Shown: positions 18,553-28,076 of the stretch, in pieces
Layout of the letters: every line of letters begins with the position of its first letter
Position numbering within the stretch: the first letter of the stretch is position 1
DNA from: Lujinxingia vulgaris
GTDB lineage: Bacteria > Myxococcota_A > Bradymonadia > Bradymonadales > Bradymonadaceae
Direction of reading: 5' to 3'
NCBI RefSeq assembly: GCF_007997005.1
Contig: NZ_VOSL01000048.1
Span: 33,138 to 97,137 of the forward strand
DNA length: 64,000 nucleotides
The notes under the pieces: generated by a model
Database searches by the model: none
What the model saw: only the letters and a program-made list of their open reading frames with translations
Told to the model about the DNA's origin: nothing
Position numbers and translations under genes: made by a program

Positions 18553-21500
18553 ATGATGACCAACGACACTGCTGGCGGGGTCGGCGGCCGCACAAGCGCC
18601 GGCAGGCTTCCAAAACTCGTGGGGGGCGCGCTCATCGCCCTTTTGCTGCTCGGGGTGGGGGCCTGGCTGATGGCTCCGAAGATGGCGCGGCGCGTGCTGG
18701 ACTCCCAGCTGGAGCGGGTGGAAGCACGCAGCGGCCTGGCCATCACAAGCGGGGCTTTAGAGACGCGTGGCTTGAGCGGTGTGTCCCTGCGCGATCTTGA
18801 AGTGGTCATTCCTGGCGAGGCGACGCCGGTGGTCACCGTTGAGCGCGCGGACGTCTCACTGGGCCTGCTCGCTGCGGTGAGAGGGGATCGCGCCATCAGC
18901 GCGCTGACGCTTCAGGGCGTGCGGGTTGCGCTGAGCTTTGATGACGAGGGCCGTCACACCGTGGCGCGCATCCTGGCGTTGAAGGGTGGCGAGGACGCCG
19001 GTGAGACCGGCGACGACACCGAAGGGCCTCGCGATCTGGAGGCGCTGGCGGCACGTATTCAGGAGCGCGCGTTGCGTCACTTCGGCGGGCGCTTTCCGCA
19101 GGTGGAGGTGCGCGACCTGCAGGTCGACTTTGCCGATGCGGAGACCCCGTCGCGCTGGCCTCTGACGCAGCTTAAGAGCGAGCTTGCGACGCTGGAGAGC
19201 GGTGAGACACACGCTCCCTTTGAGACTGAACTGCAGCTGGTGCCCAACCCCGATCATGGGTTGAGCCTGCCGGCCACCATCACTCTGAGCGGGGCGCTGG
19301 CCCTGCCTTTGACCCGAAGCTCGGTCGACGTGAGCTTCTCCGAGGCGCTGCGGGCCCGGGCGCCGGCCCCTTACGACTTTATCGAAGTGAGCCTCAAGGG
19401 GGCGGCGGTTACCGACGACTTCGGCGTGGCGCTGCGGGCGCTGACGCTGCGCAACCGACTGGAGCCCGGTGAGGCGCCGATCTTTGAAGCCGCCCTGGCG
19501 AGCCTGGCGCTGGAGGGCTGGCCGGCGCGCCCGAGCGAGGTGACGTTGCAGGAGCTGCGCGTGGAGCAGCCTCACCTTCGGCTGAGCTATGCCGCCCACG
19601 GCGCTTCTAACCTGGGCGATCTCGATGCCCTCCTGCGTCGAGGTGTCGCGAAGCGCAGCGTGCGCACCGCCCGGGAGGTCGCCCGGGAGCTGGCGGAACG
19701 CGCCATCGCAGACGCCGCCGAAGAGGATACCACCGATTCTGCTCCTGCCGCTGAAGACCTCGACGCGCTGGCAGCGCAACCCACCGCGGATACGACGAAG
19801 CCCACCGGCCCCTCCATGCGCGAGCTGCTCACCGAGAGGTTGCCTCAGCGCATCAAAGTCAGCGACGTGACCATCGAGGTGGTTGACCCCAGGCCCCACC
19901 CCAACCTCAACGCTCCTCTTGAGCGTTTTGCGCTGCGAGGTGGCGAGCTCGACGTGGATCACCGGCCGATTCAGGGGCAGATCGAGCTCAAAGCCCTCGC
20001 GCGCATCGAGGGTGCTGACCCGCCCGCCCGCGTCGACGTGGCGCTCGACCTCCCTTACCGAAAGGGGGGCTGGGAGGCCAACGTCGACATCGAAGAGTTG
20101 GAGCTCTCCCAGCTCGCGCAGCTCGGCGGGCAGCGCGTCGCCAGCCGACTTTTTGGCGGCCGGGTCAACGCGACCCTCGATCTCGGAGAGGGCGAGCAAC
20201 GCGGTCGCACCTCCTTTGAAGGCATGTTCGCGCTGGACGGCTTTCGCGCCTTCTTGAGTCCGGTCGCCGCCGATCCGATCGAGCTTGGTGAGGCCAGCCT
20301 GGCGCTCAAAGGCTACCTCGATCCGAAGGCGGCCATCCCGACGGCGCGACTGCTCAAAGCAAACGAGCCCGAGCTTGCCGACGACAGTGAGGAAGGCAGC
20401 GACGACGAGTTTCCCGCGCCACCGGAGCGCGGCGCCTTCGTCATTGAAGAGGGCAAAGCCCGCCACCGCGACGCCAGCGCCGACTTCCAGCTGGCGATCT
20501 ACGGCCTCGACGGCATCGACCGCCGCCCCAACCGCCTCGACCTGACCATCGCGATGGACCCCACGCCGGTGCAGACCCTGGTCGACGCGATCCCCTCGGC
20601 CATCCTCGGCCCGCTGGCGGGCATGCGCCTCTCGGGCACCTTCGGCTGGAACTTCGCCATGGAAGTGCCCCTCTACGACGCCGGGCGCATGCAGTGGGAA
20701 GCCACCCCGGAGCTCCTCAATCTGGAGGTGATGCATCTGCCCGAGGAGGTCGACGTCTACAAACTCTTCGAGCGTTTTGAGCACACCATCGAAGACACCT
20801 GGGAGGTTAAAGCGTATCGGCGCACGCGCACACTGACCTACCGCCGCGACATCATCATCCCGAAGATGCGCCCCACCCCCGCGCCCTGGCTGGTCGAAAA
20901 CGCCGGCATCCCCCTGGAGGAGCTCGACCTTCGCCGGCGCGAGCGCGGCTGGCCCGAAGTCCCGCCGTGGTCCCCGGGGCTGGGCATCCCTCGCCAGGCC
21001 ATCGACTCCCCGGAGTACTGGCTCACCCGGCACGCCACCTCTCAGGCCGCCCCGCTCCCCTGGACACCGCGTGCGGAGCCGGTCAGCGCGCTGGAGTCCT
21101 TCTTTGGTGAGTGGAGCCCGCAGCCCTCACCCGAGGTCCCGCGCTGGGAAGCCCCGTCCTCGCACCACCGCAGAAGCGAACAGACCATCGACACCGAGCG
21201 CTACGGTGACTACGTCTACGTGCCCCTGCACCATATCTCGCCCTATATGGTGCGGGCGATCCTGACGACGGAAGATAACTCCTTCTTTGATCACCCCGGA
21301 TTTAACTTCTACGCCATCAAGCAGTCGGTCGCCGCCAACCTGCGCGCCGGGCGCTTCGTGCGCGGCGCGAGCACCATCTCAATGCAGCTCGCCAAAAACC
21401 TCTTTCTGGACCGCGAAAAAGTGCTGGCGCGCAAGTTCCAGGAAGCCACCCTGGTATGGTTAATGGAGAGCGTCGCCGACATCCCCAAAGAGCGGCTGCT

Positions 21501-21951
21501 GGAGATCTACCTCAACATCATCGAGTACGGCCCCGGCGTCTTTGGCATCCACGAGGCCGCAGTCCACTACTTTGGCAAGCGCCCCGACGCACTGAGCATT
21601 GGCGAGGTGGCCTGGCTGGTAAGCATCATTCCCGGGCCCAAGCGTTACCACTCCTACTACGACCGCGGCGAGATCTCGCCGGCGTGGTTCCGCCGCATGG
21701 GTCGCTACATCCGCGCGATGGAGACCCGCGAGCGCATCACCCCTGAGGAGATGGAGCTCGCCCTGGCCGCGCCGCCGGCCTTCCATATCCCGCAGGATGG
21801 CGAGCCGATCTTCCGCGCTGATTATGAGCGCGAGAACCCTCCCCCACCCCCGGAAGTCCCCGAGGGCGCCGGCGAAGGGGTTGAGGAGCTGGGCGCCGAG
21901 CCTACGCTTGAGCCCGCGGAAGATCGCGGCTTTATGCGTCTTTTTGAGTGA
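18553..21951 (+). CDS. AsmA-like protein fused to a GT51 peptidoglycan glycosyltransferase
   Basis: The protein has 1132 residues from ATG 18553. One transmembrane helix (about residues 17-38) anchors a long beta-rich region, roughly residues 40-860, with repeated leucine/valine strands. Phrases such as LSGVSLRDLEVVI and LELDxxx-type elements resemble AsmA/TamB-like envelope proteins. The C-terminal part is a GT51 domain with its motifs in order: TTEDNSFFDHPG (Glu907), GASTISMQLAKNL, RKFQEATLVWLMES, and KERLLEIYLNIIEYG. GT51 enzymes polymerise glycan strands from lipid II. No transpeptidase domain follows. GT51 normally sits next to its membrane helix, so an 800-residue insertion is unusual. 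It stands alone between promoters. Confidence 0.85.
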   Translation: MMTNDTAGGVGGRTSAGRLPKLVGGALIALLLLGVGAWLMAPKMARRVLDSQLERVEARSGLAITSGALETRGLSGVSLRDLEVVIPGEATPVVTVERADVSLGLLAAVRGDRAISALTLQGVRVALSFDDEGRHTVARILALKGGEDAGETGDDTEGPRDLEALAARIQERALRHFGGRFPQVEVRDLQVDFADAETPSRWPLTQLKSELATLESGETHAPFETELQLVPNPDHGLSLPATITLSGALALPLTRSSVDVSFSEALRARAPAPYDFIEVSLKGAAVTDDFGVALRALTLRNRLEPGEAPIFEAALASLALEGWPARPSEVTLQELRVEQPHLRLSYAAHGASNLGDLDALLRRGVAKRSVRTAREVARELAERAIADAAEEDTTDSAPAAEDLDALAAQPTADTTKPTGPSMRELLTERLPQRIKVSDVTIEVVDPRPHPNLNAPLERFALRGGELDVDHRPIQGQIELKALARIEGADPPARVDVALDLPYRKGGWEANVDIEELELSQLAQLGGQRVASRLFGGRVNATLDLGEGEQRGRTSFEGMFALDGFRAFLSPVAADPIELGEASLALKGYLDPKAAIPTARLLKANEPELADDSEEGSDDEFPAPPERGAFVIEEGKARHRDASADFQLAIYGLDGIDRRPNRLDLTIAMDPTPVQTLVDAIPSAILGPLAGMRLSGTFGWNFAMEVPLYDAGRMQWEATPELLNLEVMHLPEEVDVYKLFERFEHTIEDTWEVKAYRRTRTLTYRRDIIIPKMRPTPAPWLVENAGIPLEELDLRRRERGWPEVPPWSPGLGIPRQAIDSPEYWLTRHATSQAAPLPWTPRAEPVSALESFFGEWSPQPSPEVPRWEAPSSHHRRSEQTIDTERYGDYVYVPLHHISPYMVRAILTTEDNSFFDHPGFNFYAIKQSVAANLRAGRFVRGASTISMQLAKNLFLDREKVLARKFQEATLVWLMESVADIPKERLLEIYLNIIEYGPGVFGIHEAAVHYFGKRPDALSIGEVAWLVSIIPGPKRYHSYYDRGEISPAWFRRMGRYIRAMETRERITPEEMELALAAPPAFHIPQDGEPIFRADYERENPPPPPEVPEGAGEGVEELGAEPTLEPAEDRGFMRLFE

Positions 21952-22032
21952 TCTGGCGGAATAGCACGTCGGAATCAGCGCCTTGCTGCATCTGGCGGTT
22001 GTCGCCTTCCCCCCTTTTGCTAAGCTGAGTCC

Positions 22033-24123
22033 ATGGCACCGACGTTATCGCCCGACCCCAACCTGGCCCCCGCGCTCCTTAAGCTGCTCGATCGGCTTGA
22101 GCGCCGCGTACGCTCGCAGCGCGCCGTCGCCTCGGCCGCCGCCGGCGCTTGCCTGGCGCTGATGCTAAGCGCCGTGGGCGTGGCCGCGTTGCGGACGCAA
22201 TGGATCGATCCGACGCTCTGGTGGACGGTACCGCTGGCCGCGGGACTGCTCATCGTCGCCGCAGCGCTGTGGGGCTGGCGCCGTGCGGTGGACCGCATCG
22301 CCATCGCCCAGCACATCGACCGTCATTACGATCTGCACGATCGCATCTCCACCGCGCTGAGCCTGGCGATGAGCCCCCCGCAGGATGCGGCCGGGCAGGC
22401 ATTTGCCCGCGCCCAGGCCGCCGACGCGCTCACCTACCTCGACCGCATCGATCTTCGCGAGGCCACGCCCTGGCAGCGCCCCGCCGACACCACCCTGCTG
22501 GCGGCCTGCGCCCTGGTGACCATCGGCGTGGGGATTGTGCCGCTGCCCGACCACCGGGGCACGCTCCCCCCTCCCTTTGAGGTTCGCTACGAGGCCTTTG
22601 TCGACGACGCCACCCTGGCCCTCGAGCGCGACCGCATCGCCGCGCTCCGAGAGGCCCTCGGCGACGATCCCGACCCGCAGGCCGAGGCGATGCTCGACGC
22701 GATGGAAGAGCTCCTCGACCGCGCCGAAGCACGCACCATCTCGCAGCGTGAGTTCCTGGAAGAGATTGAGAAGATCGAGACTCAACTCGACGCCGCCGAC
22801 GAGGTCATCGCGCAAGAGCTTGAGACGCTCAGCCGCACTCTGGCGGACGCTGCGCAGGAGCTCGCCAGCGAAAACGCCGAGGCACTGGCCGAGGAGCCCG
22901 CCCTCAAAGAAGCGATCGACGCCCTGGCCAACAACGACCTCGCCACGGCCAGCGAGGCCCTCGAAACACTCGCGGAGTCCATCCAGGAAGAGGGCATCTC
23001 GCCGGAGCGCGCCGAACGCCTGGCGGAGCTCCTGGAGACCTTCTCCGACAAGCTCAACGCCGAAGATGAACGTCTGCAAGATCTCGTCGAAAAGCACCGC
23101 GACGCGCTCGAGAAGCTCGCCGAACAGTTCGGCGACGAGGGCAACCTCACCGAAGAGCAGCAGGCGCTGCTCGATGAGGCCGAAGAGATGCTCTCCAACG
23201 CCGAGAACGCCCGTGAAGAGTTCGACACCTCCGAGGCCAAAAACCAACTCGAGCGCCTCTCCCGCGACCTCGACGAAGTCGTCAACGAATACCTGGCCGA
23301 GGCCAAAGGCAGCGAAGACGGCGACGAGGGCATCGCCGGCCAGGCCGAAGAAAACCGCGGCGATCGCCCCGACTACCGCAACGAAGTAAGCCGCAAGATG
23401 GAAGACGCCTCCGAGCAGCTCTCCGAGGCCGGCGAGCAGCAATCCTCACAGCAACAGCGCGAAGAGATCCGACGCCAGATGCAGGAGATGCGCGAGAGCA
23501 TGTCACGCGGCACCGGCGAGGCCAGCGAAGAGGAGCAACGGCGCGGCGATCAGGTCGAAGACTTCATGGAGCGCGCCCGCGGAGAGTCCGAAGCTCGCGA
23601 CGACGCGCAGCTCGACCAGGAGCGTGCTCAACAGCAGGGAGAGCCCGGCGAAGCCGGCCAGGATGGCGAGCAGAAGCCCGGCGCCGAGGCCGAACAAGCG
23701 CAGGGCGAAGAAGGCGAAGCTCAAAACCCGGGGCAACCCGGCGGCGGGGAGCCTCCTCCCGGCGGCGAAGGCGGCCAGGCGAACTCGGAAGGGGAAACGA
23801 ACGATGGCGAATACCGCCCCGGCGAGAGCGACGCCCCGGGCGGCGACGGCCCCGACGAGCAGGCGCAGGGCTCGGGCGAGACTGAGCTCGATGGCGAACG
23901 CGTCCAGGAGCAGGCTCAGGGCCAGGAGAACTCCTCGGGCAAGTCCCGCGCCGAGATCATCCGCGGGGCCAGCGAAGAGGGCTTCGCCTCGGCCGAGTAC
24001 CAGGAGGTCTACGCCGACTATGAGTCCGTGGCCGAAGAGGTCATGGAGCGCGAAAACGTGCCCGACGGCTACCGCTTCTTTATCAAACGCTACTTTCAAC
24101 TGATCCGGCCCCAGCAGCCTTAA
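22033..24123 (+). CDS. Acidic coiled-coil membrane protein of Bat locus 1
   Basis: The 696-residue protein has two helices at about residues 35-75 and a third near 155-172, then a long Glu/Ala/Leu-rich coiled-coil region (about 190-460). A low-complexity Gly/Glu/Gln/Pro region follows (about 460-640). The last 40 residues form a conserved-looking end, ERENVPDGYRFFIKRYFQLI. Related proteins sit directly upstream of MoxR in myxobacterial Bat loci (from memory), and the layout is DUF4175-like. The function is unknown. I infer a scaffold that links the MoxR chaperone to its vWA clients. The next gene, MoxR, starts 43 nt downstream. Confidence 0.6.
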   Translation: MAPTLSPDPNLAPALLKLLDRLERRVRSQRAVASAAAGACLALMLSAVGVAALRTQWIDPTLWWTVPLAAGLLIVAAALWGWRRAVDRIAIAQHIDRHYDLHDRISTALSLAMSPPQDAAGQAFARAQAADALTYLDRIDLREATPWQRPADTTLLAACALVTIGVGIVPLPDHRGTLPPPFEVRYEAFVDDATLALERDRIAALREALGDDPDPQAEAMLDAMEELLDRAEARTISQREFLEEIEKIETQLDAADEVIAQELETLSRTLADAAQELASENAEALAEEPALKEAIDALANNDLATASEALETLAESIQEEGISPERAERLAELLETFSDKLNAEDERLQDLVEKHRDALEKLAEQFGDEGNLTEEQQALLDEAEEMLSNAENAREEFDTSEAKNQLERLSRDLDEVVNEYLAEAKGSEDGDEGIAGQAEENRGDRPDYRNEVSRKMEDASEQLSEAGEQQSSQQQREEIRRQMQEMRESMSRGTGEASEEEQRRGDQVEDFMERARGESEARDDAQLDQERAQQQGEPGEAGQDGEQKPGAEAEQAQGEEGEAQNPGQPGGGEPPPGGEGGQANSEGETNDGEYRPGESDAPGGDGPDEQAQGSGETELDGERVQEQAQGQENSSGKSRAEIIRGASEEGFASAEYQEVYADYESVAEEVMERENVPDGYRFFIKRYFQLIRPQQP

Positions 24124-24166
24124 GCGGCCGCTTTGCGCCTTTCCACGTCTCTGGAGACTCCGTCTT

Positions 24167-25180
<1,014 letters not shown>

Positions 25181-25273
25181 TACATCTCCGGCTCGATGAC
25201 GGGTGCGCCCAGATCGCTTTTTCTTTTCATGTCTTCGCAAACGCTCGTTTCCCTCGCCCAGCTGTGAGTCCCC

Positions 25274-26179
25274 GTGGCCAAGCCATCTCGCCAACATCCC
25301 GACGACGCGCGCTTCGACGATGAGTTCTTAAAAAAGCTCGATTACCTCTACATCGTCTCGCGCAAGATGGCCGCCAGCGGCCAGCGCGCCAAACGTCAGA
25401 AGAAGATCGTGGGCTCTGGCCTCGACTTCGCGGACTACCGCGTCTACTCGCCAGGCGACGACGTGAAGAGTCTGGACTGGCGCGTCTACAGCCGCACCGA
25501 ACGCCTCTTCTTAAAGCTCTACGAAGAAGAAGAGGATCTGCACATCTACTTTCTGGTCGACGCCAGCCGCTCGATGCACCTGGGCCAGCCCAACAAATGG
25601 AACTACGCCCGCCAGGTGGCCGCCGCGCTGGCCTACATCGGGCTGAGCAACCTGGACCGCGTCAGCATCATCCCCTTCTCCTCGAAGGTTGAGGGGCGCC
25701 TTCCTCCGGCCAAGGGCAAGGCGCAGATCTTTAAGATCTTCAACTTCCTCGATGCCTGTGATGCCGGCGAACACACCTCGCTTCGCCAGGCCTTTAAGAC
25801 CTTTGTCAGTCAGAACAAACGCCGCGGCCTGGCCGTAGTCATCTCCGACTTCTACGACCCGGACGGCATCGAAGAGGGGCTCAACGCGCTGCGCTACCAT
25901 CGCTTTGAACCGATGGTCATTCAGCTCTTTGATGAGCGCGAGCTCAACCTGGACTTCCATGGCGAGGTTCAGATCGTGGACTGTGAGACCGATGAGGCCC
26001 GCGACATCACGGTGACCCCGGCGATGCTCAAGGCCTACCGCGAGGTCTTTGAGGAGTTCTGCACCGAGCTTGAGGGCTATTGTAAGAGCCGGCAGATCCT
26101 CTACTTCCGCGCCCCGATTCAGCAGCCTTTTGATGAGCTGATTCTGCGGGTCTTCCGGGCCGGAGGTTTTCTGAAATGA
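25274..26179 (+). CDS. DUF58 protein (locus 1)
   Basis: The protein has 301 residues from GTG 25274. The DUF58 signature YRVYSPGDDVKSLDWRVYSRT is followed by a vWA-like domain with the MIDAS-type segment FLVDASRSM. DUF58 proteins pair with MoxR. The gene follows moxR by 93 nt and precedes the BatA-like gene by 13 nt. No transmembrane helix is seen, so it is likely cytoplasmic. Confidence 0.9.
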   Translation: MAKPSRQHPDDARFDDEFLKKLDYLYIVSRKMAASGQRAKRQKKIVGSGLDFADYRVYSPGDDVKSLDWRVYSRTERLFLKLYEEEEDLHIYFLVDASRSMHLGQPNKWNYARQVAAALAYIGLSNLDRVSIIPFSSKVEGRLPPAKGKAQIFKIFNFLDACDAGEHTSLRQAFKTFVSQNKRRGLAVVISDFYDPDGIEEGLNALRYHRFEPMVIQLFDERELNLDFHGEVQIVDCETDEARDITVTPAMLKAYREVFEEFCTELEGYCKSRQILYFRAPIQQPFDELILRVFRAGGFLK

Positions 26180-26192
26180 AGGGGAGTCGTTG

Positions 26193-28076
26193 ATGCAATG
26201 GACCGGTCTGCCCATAGCGACCGTGCTCGGAGTGGCGGGGTTTGTGGCGGTGTTCATCACGCTGCTCTACCTGCTGCGTTTGCGAAAGCGCCGGGTGCAG
26301 GTGCCCTACTCCGCCCTCTGGGGCCGGGTGCTCGCCGAGAAGAAGCGCCAGACCGACTGGTGGCGACGCTTCAAGCGCCTGCTCTCCTGGTTGCTCTTTA
26401 TGATCATCGCCGCGCTGATCACCGTGGCGGCCCTGGGGCCTCGCTCGGCTGACGAGGTCGTGGAGGGGCGCCATCTTCTGATCATGCTCGACACCTCCGC
26501 CAGCATGGGGGCGACCGATGTGACCGGGGGCCTCAACCGCTTTGAGGTCGCCCGCACCCAGGCGCTGGAGCTTCTTGGGAGCGTGGGCGGCGATGACCGC
26601 GTGATGGTCGCGCTCTTCAACAACCGGGTGATGCCGCTCGGACCTTTCGTGCGCGAGACGCAGCCCCTGGAAGCCGCGCTGCGCGCGGCCACGCTCAGCG
26701 CCAACGCCACCGACTTTCGCCAGGCGTTGAGTTTTGCGCGCGACAGCCTCCGCGATCGCGGTCAGGCTGAACTCATCGTGCTCAGCGACGGCGCCGGCCT
26801 GCAGAACCTCGACCTCTCGGAGTTCGACCCTGGCGAGGCGGTGCGGGTGCGTCACATCGCCCCTGGCGAGCGCTCCGAGAACCTGGCAATCACCGGGTTC
26901 AACGCGCGACGCTACCCCTCCAACCGCCTCGATCACGAGGTCTTTGTCGAGGTCTCCAGCACCTTCGATCGACCGGTGGAGGCGCGCCTGGAGCTCTTGA
27001 GCGAGGGGCGCATCATCGAGACGCTCCCCCTGGAGCTCTCCGCCAACCAGGTGCACCGGCAGTTCTACCCCGGGCAGGCCTTTGCCGGGGAGCGGCTGGA
27101 GGCGCGCGTGCGGGTGATGACGGCCGACGCCGAAGACGTCTTCCCCCTTGATGATCGCGCCTACGCGGTGCTTCCGCAGGCCCGCAAACTTCGGGTGCAG
27201 GTCGTCTCCACCGGCAACCTCTTTTTGGAAGGGCCGCTCTTGCTCAACACCCACATCGAGGTGACCCGGGTCAACCCGGAGCGCTACGACCCGCAGGCTG
27301 AGTTTGACGTGACGTTTTTTGATAACGTCGCCCCCACGCTGCCCGTCTCGGGCGATCTGGTCTTTTTCAACCCTCCGGCCGAGAGCTCCCCCATCGCGAT
27401 CCGCGACGTGGATGACGAGCCGATCTTAACCGATGTGGCCTCAAGCCACCCGCTGATGCGCTGGATCAACCTGCAAGACCTCAACATCGCACGCACCTCA
27501 ACCTTTCGGCGCGAGGCCAGCGACACCGCCGTGGCGAGCGCGTTCGGACAGGCCGTGATCGTGGATCGCGAGCTCGATGGTCGCCGCCTGATCGCGGTGG
27601 GTTTTGATCTTCGGGAGAGCGACTTCCCGCTGCGCGTGGCCTTTCCGATCTTCATTCTCAACATCATCGACTACCTGGCGCAGGACGACGTCGACTTGAT
27701 GTACGCCTTTGAGACGGGCCGCTCGGTGCAGATCCCGGTGGCGCGCGACATCGAGGAGGCGCGGGTCACCGCCCCCGATGGTGAGGTGCGCAGCGCGGCG
27801 ATCCATCGTGGCGAGGCGGTCTTCTACACCGACCAGCCCGGCTTCTACGTGCTCACCCCGGGCGGTGGCGAGCCGGTGGCGGTAGCCGCCAACCTGGCCA
27901 GCCCCGAGGAGAGCCGCATCGCCCCGTCCGAGCTTCAGCTTGGCGAGCGCGAGGTCAGCCGCGACGCGGCAGGCCTTGTCTTTGAGCGGCGCGAGATCTG
28001 GATCTGGCTGGTCCTGCTGGCCATGGGCCTGCTGCTTTTGGAGTGGCTCACCTACAACCGCAGGTGGACAGAATGA
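26193..28076 (+). CDS. BatA-like membrane protein with vWA domain (locus 1)
   Basis: ATG 26193 (627 residues) has GGGGAG at a spacing of 6 nt, better than the TTG just before it. The N-terminus is a BatA_N-type module: helix at about 8-30, cytosolic loop VQVPYSALWGRVLAEKKRQ, helix at about 62-81. A vWA domain with MIDAS DTSAS (residues 100-104) follows. A beta-sandwich region comes next, and a last helix (WIWLVLLAMGLLLLEWLTY) ends the protein. The stop overlaps the next start as ATGA. Confidence 0.85.
   Translation: MQWTGLPIATVLGVAGFVAVFITLLYLLRLRKRRVQVPYSALWGRVLAEKKRQTDWWRRFKRLLSWLLFMIIAALITVAALGPRSADEVVEGRHLLIMLDTSASMGATDVTGGLNRFEVARTQALELLGSVGGDDRVMVALFNNRVMPLGPFVRETQPLEAALRAATLSANATDFRQALSFARDSLRDRGQAELIVLSDGAGLQNLDLSEFDPGEAVRVRHIAPGERSENLAITGFNARRYPSNRLDHEVFVEVSSTFDRPVEARLELLSEGRIIETLPLELSANQVHRQFYPGQAFAGERLEARVRVMTADAEDVFPLDDRAYAVLPQARKLRVQVVSTGNLFLEGPLLLNTHIEVTRVNPERYDPQAEFDVTFFDNVAPTLPVSGDLVFFNPPAESSPIAIRDVDDEPILTDVASSHPLMRWINLQDLNIARTSTFRREASDTAVASAFGQAVIVDRELDGRRLIAVGFDLRESDFPLRVAFPIFILNIIDYLAQDDVDLMYAFETGRSVQIPVARDIEEARVTAPDGEVRSAAIHRGEAVFYTDQPGFYVLTPGGGEPVAVAANLASPEESRIAPSELQLGEREVSRDAAGLVFERREIWIWLVLLAMGLLLLEWLTYNRRWTE

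Noticed and set aside
18203..18556. A small plus-strand gene in the gap before the AsmA-GT51 gene
   Set aside because: There is no RBS, its composition is unlike neighbouring genes, and overlapping frames on the other strand are equally long.
18856..21033. A 725-codon open frame antisense to the AsmA-GT51 gene
   Set aside because: It is low-complexity without recognisable motifs and the sense frame has GT51 catalytic motifs.
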